Assembly (NCBI GenBank): GCA_903848935.1
Contig: CAINHO010000006.1
Location: 1 to 64,000, forward strand
Origin: an uncultured Pseudomonadota bacterium
GTDB taxonomy: Bacteria > Pseudomonadota > Gammaproteobacteria > Methylococcales > Methylomonadaceae
Direction: 5' to 3'
Length of the DNA: 64,000 bases
Part shown: positions 28,158 through 36,411 of the stretch, piece by piece
Position numbering within the stretch: position 1 is the first letter of the stretch
Layout of the letters: each line of letters starts with the position of its first letter
Translations under genes and position numbers: made by a program
The notes under the pieces: generated by a model
What the model was told of the DNA's origin: nothing
The model's input: only the letters and a program-made list of their open reading frames with translations
Databases searched by the model: none

Positions 28158-29257
28158 AAAAAGAGACTGGATTTCTTCTTACAGAAGAAGGCGATCATTT
28201 AGTTACGGAAGAGGGTGATTTTCTAGTTGAAGAAACAGAAGAACGTGAAGAAGATGAAGCCGATGTTGTGTCGTATGAAATCAATTCCTATCCTGCAGAT
28301 ATAACTTTGCAAGGCTATGTAGATAAATGGCAAAAAGAGCAAATTCTTATCCCTAATTTCCAACGTGATTATGTTTGGGATCAAGTCAGAGCAAGTAAGT
28401 TAATAGAATCTTTTTTAATAGGTTTACCAGTTCCTAATACATTTTTATATCAAAAGAGAGAAAACAAAAAATTGTTGATTATTGATGGTCAACAACGTAT
28501 CCGTTCTGTTGTAATGTTTTTCATGGGAGACGACAAGTTCAAAAAGCTGAAAAATGTGCTGCCGAAATGGGATGGGAAAACTTATGAAACTTTAGATGAG
28601 GTAGATAAAAATCAGCTTGATGATACTGTGTTAAGAGCAACCATTATTCAACAGATTGATCCAAATGACGAGACTAGTATTTATCAAATTTTCGAACGCT
28701 TAAATACTGGTGCGGTTGCCTTGAGTCCAATGGAAATCAGAAAATGTGTTAATTCAGGGGATTTTTTTGATTTGCTAGAAAGATTAAATAAATTGCCAAC
28801 ATGGCGTGTACTTTTAGGGAAGAGTCTGCCTGACAAACGTTTAAAAGATATAGAATTTATTCTGCGTTGCCTGTCGTTAAAGGAAAATTGGCAAAATTAC
28901 AAAAAACCAATGAAAGGTTTTCTTAACGATTACATGGCATCCGCAAAAAAATTTGAATCTAGTAAATTGGCACATATTGAACAAGAATTTACAAAAATAT
29001 GTGAAAAATTGATGTGCTTAAATCCAGAACCTTTTCATTTGCGTGGTCGTATTAACTATGCAGTCATGGACTCTATTTTTTATGCAGTTAGCGAAAATTT
29101 AAATAAGGACGAAAACCAGCTAAAACTTGCCTATGAAGAGCTAAGACGACACCCTAACTACATAATTTTGGTTACGCAAAATACCAGTGACGTAGAGGTA
29201 TTAAAAAATCGTTTCCAAATTGCATCAAATGTATTTAATGCTTTTAGCAATGGATAA
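28154..29257 (+). CDS. DUF262 (ParB-like nuclease fold) protein inserted in the suf operon
   Basis: From ATG 28154 (GGAG upstream inside sufC) a 367-residue protein. The N-terminal 40 residues are very acidic with a duplicated LxTEEGD unit. The DUF262 domain follows: QILIPNFQRDYVWD, SFLIGLPVPNTFLYQ, IIDGQQRIRSVVMFF and IFERLNTGAVALSPMEIRKCV, the residues shared with GmrS-type and related restriction NTPases/nucleases. No DUF1524 HNH domain is attached, unlike GmrSD or BrxU. It overlaps the next, HEPN, gene by eight bases. More AT-rich than the suf genes around it. Probably a conflict or phage-defence component; function inferred. Confidence 0.85.
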   Translation: MKKETGFLLTEEGDHLVTEEGDFLVEETEEREEDEADVVSYEINSYPADITLQGYVDKWQKEQILIPNFQRDYVWDQVRASKLIESFLIGLPVPNTFLYQKRENKKLLIIDGQQRIRSVVMFFMGDDKFKKLKNVLPKWDGKTYETLDEVDKNQLDDTVLRATIIQQIDPNDETSIYQIFERLNTGAVALSPMEIRKCVNSGDFFDLLERLNKLPTWRVLLGKSLPDKRLKDIEFILRCLSLKENWQNYKKPMKGFLNDYMASAKKFESSKLAHIEQEFTKICEKLMCLNPEPFHLRGRINYAVMDSIFYAVSENLNKDENQLKLAYEELRRHPNYIILVTQNTSDVEVLKNRFQIASNVFNAFSNG

Positions 29258-29753
29258 TTTTTTACTTAGAACAGAGCTAGTTCTTGAGGATTGTAAAGAA
29301 CATCTCCACGACACTGATAATATGGACTCATCTATTGCAAATTATTTAACTCAGTACATTGCTGTTATTTTTTGTGCTGAAATGGAAGCAACGGTTAAAG
29401 AATTATTTGATAAATCTGTCAAACTAAGAACTGTCTATTTAGCTGATATAGAGCTAAAAGAGTTCATTGATAATCAACTTAAAAGACTGAAATCAAGCAG
29501 TCTTAAAAAAGGCGATATATCAAATCACATAGAAAATTTTAGCAATTTGGCTAAAGAGAGATTCAATGATCAATTACAAAACAATGACCAAGCAATTACC
29601 ACTTATTCCAGTGTCGTAATATGTAGACATTCCATCGCTCACACACCATCGCCGAGTCAAGTTACCTTTCGTGAATTAGAAAAAGCTGTTGAAGCTGCGA
29701 AAATTATATTAAATGCTATGCAAATAGCATTACAACAGGAATCAAATGAATAA
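29250..29753 (+). CDS. HEPN-domain protein (MAE_28990/MAE_18760-like), probable RNase
   Basis: A 167-residue all-alpha protein. The C-terminal part carries the HEPN catalytic signature R-x4-H as RHSIAH (Arg126, His131), preceded by SSVVIC, and the N-terminal half (LEDCKEHLHDTDNMDSSIANYLTQYIAVIFCAEMEATVKELF) matches the MAE_28990/MAE_18760-like HEPN subfamily as I know it. HEPN proteins are commonly metal-independent RNases in toxin-antitoxin and abortive-infection systems. ATG 29250 is preferred over one ten codons upstream because it gives an ATGGATAA overlap with the DUF262 stop. Its own stop lies in ATGAATAA with the sufD start. Confidence 0.8.
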   Translation: MDNFLLRTELVLEDCKEHLHDTDNMDSSIANYLTQYIAVIFCAEMEATVKELFDKSVKLRTVYLADIELKEFIDNQLKRLKSSSLKKGDISNHIENFSNLAKERFNDQLQNNDQAITTYSSVVICRHSIAHTPSPSQVTFRELEKAVEAAKIILNAMQIALQQESNE

Positions 29754-30978
29754 ATTGCAATTAACTTCAGATTGGTTAAACGACATCCGTAGCCAAGCCA
29801 AAAAACAATTTGAAAAAACAGGTTTTCCCGCGTCGAATTTAGAAAATTGGCGTTACACCAACGTTTCGGCGATTGCGAAAAAAGAATTTTCGATTGCGAA
29901 ATTTGTTGAAGATGTGGATTTTGATGCTGTCGAAAGTGGAAGCGCATTTCACTTTGTGTTTGTGGACGGTTATTTTCGTGAGGAATTATCAAATTTACCC
30001 GAAAAAATCACGGTTTGTTCGATTAACGACGCACTGAAAAATCACGCGGATTTGTTGCAATCAAAATTCAATCAAGCAATTAAGCAACCACACGGTTTTA
30101 TTGATTTCAATACAGCCAATTTTACTGATGGTTTGTTTGTTCATATTCCGAAAAATGCGATTTTAGAAAAGCCGTTGCAAATTATTCATATCGCTACGCA
30201 AGAAGCGATTTTGCCGACGCGCCACGTTGTGATTTTGGACGAAAATGCGAAAGCCTCGTTAATTGAAATGTTTGTTAGCCCTGAAAAAAAGGCTTATTTA
30301 ACAAACAGCGTGGTAGAAATTTTTGTTGGAGAAAATGCCGATTTAACGCTTTACAAAGTTCAACAAGAAGGCGAAAACGCTTACCATTTTGGCGGCACTT
30401 ATGTTCAGCAAGCAAAACACGCGCGTTTCAAACATCATAATTTTGCGTTAGGCAGTTTGCTGGCGCGTAGCGATATTATCAGCGATTTAGAAACAGCAGC
30501 AGAATGTGAATTAAATGGACTTTATTTGGGTTCACAAAATCAACATCTCGACAATTTCACGCGAATAAACCATTTGCAACCGCACGGAATTAGTCGGGAA
30601 TTTTACAAAGGCATTTTGAACGATAAAGCGCGAGGTGTTTTTCAAGGTCGAATTGTCGTGGCAGAAAACGCGCAGAAAACTGATTCACAAATGAACAACC
30701 GCAATTTGTTGTTATCGAATGAAGCGGAAATTGATACGAAACCGCAATTAGAAATTTATGCTGATGATGTGAAATGCGCTCATGGCATAACGGTTGGGCA
30801 GTTAGACGAAAAATCGATTTTTTATTTGCAATCACGCGGCATTGATGAAGTGTCAGCAAAACACATTTTAACGTTTGCGTTTGCCAACGAAATGGTTGAT
30901 AAAATCACAATTCCCAGTTTGCGCGATGCTGTTTTTAACTTATTACTCACGCGCTTTCCAGAAGGAGCTGAACGCTAA
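29746..30978 (+). CDS. sufD: Fe-S cluster assembly protein SufD
   Basis: A 410-residue beta-helix protein of the SufBCD scaffold. Landmarks: the N-terminal FPASNLENWRYTNVSAI, IIHIATQEAILPTRHVVILDENAKASLIE, GLYLGSQNQHLDNFTRINHLQPHG, and the C-terminal KCAHGITVGQLDEKSIFYLQSRGI with the SufC-interacting helix. AGGA lies before the ATG. It overlaps the HEPN gene by eight bases and touches sufS (TAATG). Confidence 0.95.
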   Translation: MNKLQLTSDWLNDIRSQAKKQFEKTGFPASNLENWRYTNVSAIAKKEFSIAKFVEDVDFDAVESGSAFHFVFVDGYFREELSNLPEKITVCSINDALKNHADLLQSKFNQAIKQPHGFIDFNTANFTDGLFVHIPKNAILEKPLQIIHIATQEAILPTRHVVILDENAKASLIEMFVSPEKKAYLTNSVVEIFVGENADLTLYKVQQEGENAYHFGGTYVQQAKHARFKHHNFALGSLLARSDIISDLETAAECELNGLYLGSQNQHLDNFTRINHLQPHGISREFYKGILNDKARGVFQGRIVVAENAQKTDSQMNNRNLLLSNEAEIDTKPQLEIYADDVKCAHGITVGQLDEKSIFYLQSRGIDEVSAKHILTFAFANEMVDKITIPSLRDAVFNLLLTRFPEGAER

Positions 30979-32198
30979 TGACTTATCCGATTGAAAAAAT
31001 CCGCGCTGACTTTCCGATTCTCAACGAAAAAATTCGCAATAAACAGCTGGTTTATTTAGACAACGCCGCGAGTTGCCAAAAACCGCAAGCTGTTATTGAT
31101 AGCCTCGTCCATCTTTACAGCCACGATTATGCAAACGTGCATCGCGGCGTGCATACGTTAAGTGTGCGTTCGACGGATTTGTTTGAAGCGGCGCGTGAAA
31201 AAGTGAAAACGTTTATCAACGCGCAAAGTGAAAAAGAAATTATTTTTGTGCGTGGCGCGACGGACGCGGTGAATTTAGTCGCGCAAACTTACGGCAAAGC
31301 CAATATCCACGCAGGTGACGAAATTATTATCACCGCGATGGAACATCACTCGAACATCGTGCCGTGGCAAATGCTTTGTGAAGAAAAAGGCGCAATTTTG
31401 AAAGTTGCGCCGATGAATTTGGCTGGCGAATTGTTGATGCCTGAATTTGAGGCGTTGCTGAATGCAAAAACAAAACTGGTTTCTGTTGTTCATATGTCGA
31501 ACGCATTAGGAACAATTAACCCTGTCAAAAAAATTATTGAACTCGCCCACGCGCAAAACATTCCTGTTTTACTCGACGGCGCACAAGCGATTCCACACAT
31601 GGTAGTGGATGTACAAGCGTTGGATTGTGATTTTTATGTGTTTTCAGGTCATAAACTTTATGCACCAACAGGTGTGGGCGTTTTGTACGGCAAACAAGCG
31701 TTACTCGAAGCGATGCCGCCGTATCAAGGTGGTGGCGATATGATTCGCACCGTGACTTTTGAAAAAAGCACTTACGCAGGTTTGCCGCATAAATTTGAAG
31801 CAGGCACGCCAAGTATTGCCGAAGTGATTGGTTTAGGGGCGGCGATTGATTATTTAAATTCGATTGGGATGGAAGCCATTGCGGCGCATGAATTTGAATT
31901 ATTGACTTATGCGACCAAGCAAGCCTTGCAAATCGATGGTTTAAAAATTATCGGTGAAGCGAAAGAAAAGGGCGGCATTTTATCTTTTACGCTTCATAAA
32001 ATTCACCCGCACGATATTGGCACAATGCTCGACAGTTTAGGGATTGCGATTCGTGCAGGTCATCATTGCGCCATGCCTGTAATGGATTTTTATAAAGTTC
32101 CAGCGACGGCGCGTGCTTCGTTTGCGATGTATAACACCAAAGCTGAAATTGATGTGTTGATGTTAGGAATTAGGAATTTAATTGAGATGTTTGGGTAA
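30978..32198 (+). CDS. sufS: Cysteine desulfurase SufS
   Basis: A 406-residue PLP enzyme taking sulfur from cysteine for Fe-S assembly. VYLDNAASCQKP at the N-terminus, ATDAVNLVAQTYG, the HHSN motif in MEHHSNIVPWQ, the PLP lysine in VFSGHKLYAPTGVGVLYG, and the catalytic Cys in IRAGHHCAMPVM (short group II loop). AGGAG lies ten bases upstream. The last 30 bases of the coding region are duplicated perfectly at 32922-32951, after the next gene. Confidence 0.96.
   Translation: MTYPIEKIRADFPILNEKIRNKQLVYLDNAASCQKPQAVIDSLVHLYSHDYANVHRGVHTLSVRSTDLFEAAREKVKTFINAQSEKEIIFVRGATDAVNLVAQTYGKANIHAGDEIIITAMEHHSNIVPWQMLCEEKGAILKVAPMNLAGELLMPEFEALLNAKTKLVSVVHMSNALGTINPVKKIIELAHAQNIPVLLDGAQAIPHMVVDVQALDCDFYVFSGHKLYAPTGVGVLYGKQALLEAMPPYQGGGDMIRTVTFEKSTYAGLPHKFEAGTPSIAEVIGLGAAIDYLNSIGMEAIAAHEFELLTYATKQALQIDGLKIIGEAKEKGGILSFTLHKIHPHDIGTMLDSLGIAIRAGHHCAMPVMDFYKVPATARASFAMYNTKAEIDVLMLGIRNLIEMFG
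32165..32194 (+). repeat. 30-bp direct repeat, copy 1 (3' end of sufS)
   Basis: Perfect match to 32922-32951, start-to-start distance 757 bases. This copy lies within the last codons of sufS. The pair brackets the SDR gene exactly. Confidence 0.95.
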
Positions 32199-32200
32199 AA

Positions 32201-32890
32201 ATGAAAAAGACTATTTTGATAACAGGCGGTAACAAAGGAATAGGGCTAGAAGTTACTAAGGCTTTCTTGGCTCTTGGATATGAAATTATCGTGGTGGCGA
32301 GAGATTTTACCCATTTCGAGAAAAATGATGCAATCAAACAAGTTACATTTGATTTGACACAACTGGATGGAATACCCGCACTTATTGATTCGCTTCCTCA
32401 GATTGATATTTTAATCAACAATGCAGGCGTGATGTATTCGATTCCTTATCATGAATACACTCACGATAAGATAGATTCCATGCTCAATCTCAACCTTAAA
32501 GCCCCGATAAAATTGATTGAAGAAGTCGCTAAAACCATGCTATTGAGAGGTGGTCGTATCGTTAATAATGCTTCCATCGCTGGACAAATTGGGCATCCAG
32601 ACATTTGGTACGGTATTACCAAAGCTGGGCTAATCAATGCGACTAAGAGCTTTTCAAAAATTTTTGAGGGTAAAATCATAATCAACGCCGTAGCCCCAAG
32701 CCCAGTAGATACAGATATGCTGGACATAATACCCAAAGAGAGGCAAGAGACATTTTTAAAATCTGTTATCACAAAACGGTTCGCCTATCCGCAAGAGGTC
32801 GCTAAAACGATTGTCTGGCTAGCAACCGAATCACCCGAATATATTAACGGAAGTGTAATTGATATAAATAATGGTTCGTTTCCAAGATGA
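32201..32890 (+). CDS. Short-chain dehydrogenase/reductase inserted after sufS
   Basis: A 229-residue classical SDR: cofactor motif TGGNKGIGLE, NNAG in ILINNAGVMYS, the Ser in NNASIAG, and the YxxxK catalytic pair in WYGITKAGL; the C-terminal AYPQEVAKTIVWLATESPEYINGSVIDINNG is typical. Likely an NAD(P)-dependent reductase of unknown substrate. It starts two bases after the sufS stop. It is flanked by a 30-bp perfect direct repeat of the sufS end, so it looks like a cassette added to the operon and need not have an Fe-S role. Confidence 0.9.
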   Translation: MKKTILITGGNKGIGLEVTKAFLALGYEIIVVARDFTHFEKNDAIKQVTFDLTQLDGIPALIDSLPQIDILINNAGVMYSIPYHEYTHDKIDSMLNLNLKAPIKLIEEVAKTMLLRGGRIVNNASIAGQIGHPDIWYGITKAGLINATKSFSKIFEGKIIINAVAPSPVDTDMLDIIPKERQETFLKSVITKRFAYPQEVAKTIVWLATESPEYINGSVIDINNGSFPR

Positions 32891-32921
32891 AGGTAATTTT
32901 TAGGTTTTAACAATTTGTGAC

Positions 32922-32951
32922 AGGAATTAGGAATTTAATTGAGATGTTTGG
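32922..32951 (+). repeat. 30-bp direct repeat, copy 2 (displaced sufS tail)
   Basis: Identical over 30 bases to the end of sufS (32165-32194) and followed by TTAAAATA rather than GTAAAAATG. It is non-coding here. It most simply marks the original sequence after sufS, now separated from it by the SDR cassette. Confidence 0.95.
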
Positions 32952-33003
32952 TTAAAATACTCATTTTTACAGGAATGATTTTTTAACAAGTAAGGTATTT
33001 TTA

Positions 33004-33438
33004 ATGGACGTGACAGTAGACAACAATGAAGAATATGTTTTAACGGAACAAGATTTACTTATTTCTAAGACAGATTTGCAGGGTAACATCACACATATAA
33101 GCGATGATTTAATTCGAGTTTCTGGTTTTTCAAAAGAAGAACTTATCGGTGCGCCGCATAACATATTCCGCCATCCTGATATGCCAAAAGAGGTTTTTGC
33201 ATATTTATGGAGAAGTATAAAACAAGGCGTGTTATGGAGCGGTCATGTTAAAAATAAAACTAAATCGGGCGGTTTTTATTGGGTTATTGCAGTCATTACA
33301 CCTATTCGTGAAGATGACAAAATCGTGGGCTATATGTCAATACGAAACAAACCAGATCGTGAAGGTATTGAAAATGCGAAAAAAATGTATACAGATATAA
33401 AATTAGGTAAAAACTGGGGCTTGATTTTATTTAAGTAA
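33004..33438 (+). CDS. Stand-alone Aer-type PAS domain protein
   Basis: A 144-residue soluble protein made of little more than one PAS domain, closely resembling the FAD-binding PAS of the aerotaxis receptor Aer: TDLQGNITHISDDLIRVSGFSKEELIGAPHNIFRHPDMP, then GVLWSGHVKNKTKSGGFYWVIAVITPI and YMSIRNKP. The PHN, RHPDMP and the WSG/W residues that line the Aer flavin pocket are conserved. It lacks the membrane, HAMP and signalling domains, so it is either a free redox sensor or the remains of a larger receptor. AAGG precedes the ATG. It sits between the SDR gene and sufU. Confidence 0.85.
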   Translation: MDVTVDNNEEYVLTEQDLLISKTDLQGNITHISDDLIRVSGFSKEELIGAPHNIFRHPDMPKEVFAYLWRSIKQGVLWSGHVKNKTKSGGFYWVIAVITPIREDDKIVGYMSIRNKPDREGIENAKKMYTDIKLGKNWGLILFK

Positions 33439-33463
33439 CAAAACAAATTTATTTAGGATAATC

Positions 33464-33916
33464 ATGTTTGAAGATTTACGCGACTTATACCAAGAAGTCA
33501 TTTTTGACCACAACCGCAACCCGCGTAATTTTCATGTGATGGAAAATTACGACCGGATGGTTGAAGGTTTCAATCCGCTTTGTGGCGACCGTTTAACCTT
33601 GTTTTTGAAACTCGACGGTGACGTAATTACTGACGCAAGTTTTCAAGGTTCAGGTTGTGCGATTTCAACAGCTTCTGTTTCGTTGATGACTGAAATTATT
33701 AAAGGTAAAACGCAAACTGAAGCAGAAGAACTATTTCACACATTCCACAAAATCACCACGGGAAAAAGTGAAGATTTACAACTCGAAGCGGTTGGAAAAC
33801 TCGCCGTTTTGGCAGGTGTGCGAGAATATCCAGCGCGTGTGAAATGTGCGACATTGGCGTGGCACACGTTAGATGCTGCGTTAAAAAATGAACAACAAGC
33901 CATTTCGACCGAATAA
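33464..33916 (+). CDS. sufU: SufU-type Fe-S scaffold / sulfur-transfer protein
   Basis: A 150-residue IscU/SufU-fold protein. The three conserved cysteines are in NPLCGDRLTLF, GSGCAISTASVSLM and RVKCATLAWHTL, and the Asp in CGD is present. The insertion between the second and third Cys (about 18-20 residues more than IscU) and the start MFEDLRDLYQEVIFDHNRNPRNFH mark it as SufU. It works with SufS. AGGAT lies six bases before the ATG. It overlaps rsmJ if rsmJ starts at 33888. Confidence 0.94.
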   Translation: MFEDLRDLYQEVIFDHNRNPRNFHVMENYDRMVEGFNPLCGDRLTLFLKLDGDVITDASFQGSGCAISTASVSLMTEIIKGKTQTEAEELFHTFHKITTGKSEDLQLEAVGKLAVLAGVREYPARVKCATLAWHTLDAALKNEQQAISTE

Positions 33917-34679
33917 CGTGTCGTATCAAAATAAACTGGCGGTACTTTTTGAAGGACATGGCGATTGCCAAATTTTTCAAGCCCTCGCCGAGCGTTTAAA
34001 CGTTCCAGTTCGACAATCCACAGATTCAAATCCTGAAACGTTTTTTTTAACGTGGCGCGACGGTTGTTTGAAATTACTCGATAAAGAATTGTTGAAAAAA
34101 GGCGGTTTGAGCGTAGATATTTTGCCGCGAAATGGTGAACAACGTTCCTATCCCGCGCCAAAAGAAGGTGCATTCGCACAAGCGATTGGTCGCAAAACAA
34201 AAACGGTTGTTGATGCCACAACAGGCTGGGCGCAAGACAGTTTGTGTTTGTTTCGGATGGGTTACGAAGTGTGTTGCATTGAACGTTCGCCGATGATGGC
34301 GGAATTATTAGCCGATGCGTTTGTACGTTTAGAGCAGGAATCATGGGTGCAAAAACTAGAGCTTGCACCACCGATTTTAATGAAAGGCAATGCGATTGAA
34401 TTGTTGCAAAATTTAGAAACACCGCCCGATTGCATTTATTTAGACCCGATGTTTCCACCGAAACGCAAAAAATCCGCATTGAGCAAAAAATCAATGACGA
34501 TTTTGCAAGAATTAGTAGGTGAAGATTTGGATAAAATCGAACTGTTTGAAGCCGCATTTGCTGCGACGGGAAAACGAGTTGTCGTTAAAAGTCCTGATTA
34601 TGCACAGCCGTTAGGTGGCAAACCAAGCGAGAGTTTTTCGGGGAAATTATTGCGTTACGACGTATATTTTAAAAATTAA
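33888..34679 (+). CDS. rsmJ: 16S rRNA (guanine1516-N2)-methyltransferase RsmJ
   Basis: A 263-residue SAM-dependent methyltransferase acting on G1516 of 16S rRNA. SAM motif VVDATTGWAQDSLCLFRMGYEVCCIERSP, the catalytic YLDPMFPPKRKKSAL, and the C-terminal KRVVVKSPDYAQPLGGKPSESFSGKLLRYDVY are diagnostic. The start is uncertain: ATG 33888 overlaps sufU by 29 bases without a clear Shine-Dalgarno, and a GTG at about 33918 just after the sufU stop is an alternative that trims ten residues. Convergent with mazG, sharing four bases. Confidence 0.93.
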   Translation: MNNKPFRPNNVSYQNKLAVLFEGHGDCQIFQALAERLNVPVRQSTDSNPETFFLTWRDGCLKLLDKELLKKGGLSVDILPRNGEQRSYPAPKEGAFAQAIGRKTKTVVDATTGWAQDSLCLFRMGYEVCCIERSPMMAELLADAFVRLEQESWVQKLELAPPILMKGNAIELLQNLETPPDCIYLDPMFPPKRKKSALSKKSMTILQELVGEDLDKIELFEAAFAATGKRVVVKSPDYAQPLGGKPSESFSGKLLRYDVYFKN

Positions 34680-35464
34680 GCGCGTTTGGCTTCGTTCCAA
34701 AGTGCATCCAATTCCTCTAATTCACACTCTTTTAAAACTCGTCCAGCGGCAGCCACTTGTTTTTCAATGTAATAAAAACGTTTAGAAAATTTCTGCGTAC
34801 TTTGTTTTAACGCCATTTCTGGATTCACGTTTAAATGCCGCGCTAAATTCACCACAACCAGCAACAAATCGCCAATTTCTTCTTGAATATGCGCTTGATT
34901 ACCCGATTCCCACGCTTCTTTGACTTCGGCTAATTCCTCTTCAACTTTTTCAAAAACTGGCGGCACTGTTTTCCAATCAAAACCATGTTGCGCGGCTCTA
35001 TCTTGGATTTTTTCACATTCAATTAACGCTGGCAGTGAACGCGCAACGCCTGATAAAACACTGTCTGATTCAGGTGTTTTGCTTTTTTCTTTACGTTCAT
35101 CGGCTTTCGACTGTTCCCACGCGGCATGACGCTCGGCATCACTGGAAAAAAGTGCATCGGCAAAAACATGAGGATGACGGCGAATCAACTTATCTGAAAT
35201 GGATTTCGCCACTTGGTCAAAACTAAACAAATCTTGCTCGTTTGCAATTTGTGAATGAAACACAACTTGTAACAATAAATCGCCCAATTCGCTGCGTAAA
35301 TCATCTAAGTCGTTGCGCTCAATGGCATCAACAACTTCGTAGGCTTCTTCGATAACGTAAGGAATTAAACTGGCAAAATCCTGTTTGACATCCCACGGAC
35401 AGCCGTTTTCGGGATGACGCAATTGCGCCATGATGTCGAGCAAATTTTGAGTATTTTTGAGCAT
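34676..35464 (-). CDS. mazG: Nucleoside triphosphate pyrophosphohydrolase MazG
   Basis: A 262-residue two-domain house-cleaning enzyme hydrolysing (d)NTPs to NMP and pyrophosphate. The first MazG domain shows NGCPWDVKQDFASLIPYVIEEAYEVVDAI and DLRSELGDLLLQVVFHS; the second shows KVEEELAEVKEAWE and IQEEIGDLLLVVVNLAR, each with the EExxE and ExxD metal residues. It starts four bases after the PfkB kinase stop, and the minus-strand run gcvH-dgkA-pfkB-mazG is compact enough to be one operon. Confidence 0.95.
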   Translation of the reverse strand: MLKNTQNLLDIMAQLRHPENGCPWDVKQDFASLIPYVIEEAYEVVDAIERNDLDDLRSELGDLLLQVVFHSQIANEQDLFSFDQVAKSISDKLIRRHPHVFADALFSSDAERHAAWEQSKADERKEKSKTPESDSVLSGVARSLPALIECEKIQDRAAQHGFDWKTVPPVFEKVEEELAEVKEAWESGNQAHIQEEIGDLLLVVVNLARHLNVNPEMALKQSTQKFSKRFYYIEKQVAAAGRVLKECELEELDALWNEAKRA

Positions 35465-35467
35465 GAC

Positions 35468-36403
35468 TTAGAAACTACTGCTAAAACTGTCTTGGTAACG
35501 TTGTTTGAATGAATCTAAATTAAACGTGTGGTTTTGTGTGCCGTGATGTTCAATTTTAATTGCGCCCATCAGTGAAGCTATGCGACCGGTGATTTCCCAA
35601 TCCAAATCATTCAATAAACCATATAACAATCCGGCGCGATACGCATCGCCACAACCCGTTGGATCAACAAGATTTGCGACAGGTGCGGCAGGAATTTTGA
35701 TTTCTTTACCGCCTGCGTAAATAGTTGAGCCTGCGCCACCTTGTGTAACAATTAACGCTTCAATTTTTCCAGCAAGTTGCACTAACGATAAACCCGTTTT
35801 TTCTTGCATCAATTCCGCTTCATAGTCATTCAACATGAGCCACGTCGCCTGCTCAATCAACGTTAATAATTCCGCGCCGTTAAACATCGGCATGCCTTGA
35901 CCTGGATCGAAAATAAATGGAATTTCGAGTTCGGCGAATTGTTTAGCGTGCAGTTCCATGCCTTCTTTGCCATCGGGCGAAACGATGCCAATACGAATAT
36001 TATTTTCAACAGTAGGAACTGAATTTAGATGTGAAAAATTCATTGCGCCTGGATGAAACGCCGTAATCTGATTATCGTCTTCATCGGTTGTGATATAGGC
36101 TTGACCTGTGTATTGATTGTCAAGCGTGCGAATGAATTGACCGCTGATTTTATGTTGATTGAGCCATTGTGCATAAGGTTCAAAATCATGTCCAACGGTT
36201 GCCATAATCAACGGCTCTTCGTTGAGTAATTTTAAATTGTAAGCAATATTACCCGCGCAACCACCGAATTCACGACGCATCGTTGGCACTAAAAAAGACA
36301 CATTCAACATGTGCGTTTTTTCGGGCAGAATGTGATGTTTAAATTTATCGTGAAACACCATGATGGTGTCGTAAGCCATTGAACCGCAAATCAGTGCGCT
36401 CAT
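35468..36403 (-). CDS. PfkB-family carbohydrate/nucleoside kinase
   Basis: A 311-residue ribokinase-fold enzyme. N-terminal GGxxxN region as FGGCAGNIAYNLKLL, and the C-terminal PfkB signature DPTGCGDAYRAGLLYGLL with the catalytic Asp. The N-terminus MSALICGSMAYDTIMVF and the sequence around HILPEKTHMLNVSF fit the adenosine-kinase-like or sugar-kinase group found beside mazG in other proteobacteria. The exact substrate cannot be read from sequence. Confidence 0.88.
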   Translation of the reverse strand: MSALICGSMAYDTIMVFHDKFKHHILPEKTHMLNVSFLVPTMRREFGGCAGNIAYNLKLLNEEPLIMATVGHDFEPYAQWLNQHKISGQFIRTLDNQYTGQAYITTDEDDNQITAFHPGAMNFSHLNSVPTVENNIRIGIVSPDGKEGMELHAKQFAELEIPFIFDPGQGMPMFNGAELLTLIEQATWLMLNDYEAELMQEKTGLSLVQLAGKIEALIVTQGGAGSTIYAGGKEIKIPAAPVANLVDPTGCGDAYRAGLLYGLLNDLDWEITGRIASLMGAIKIEHHGTQNHTFNLDSFKQRYQDSFSSSF

Positions 36404-36411
36404 AAAAATCC

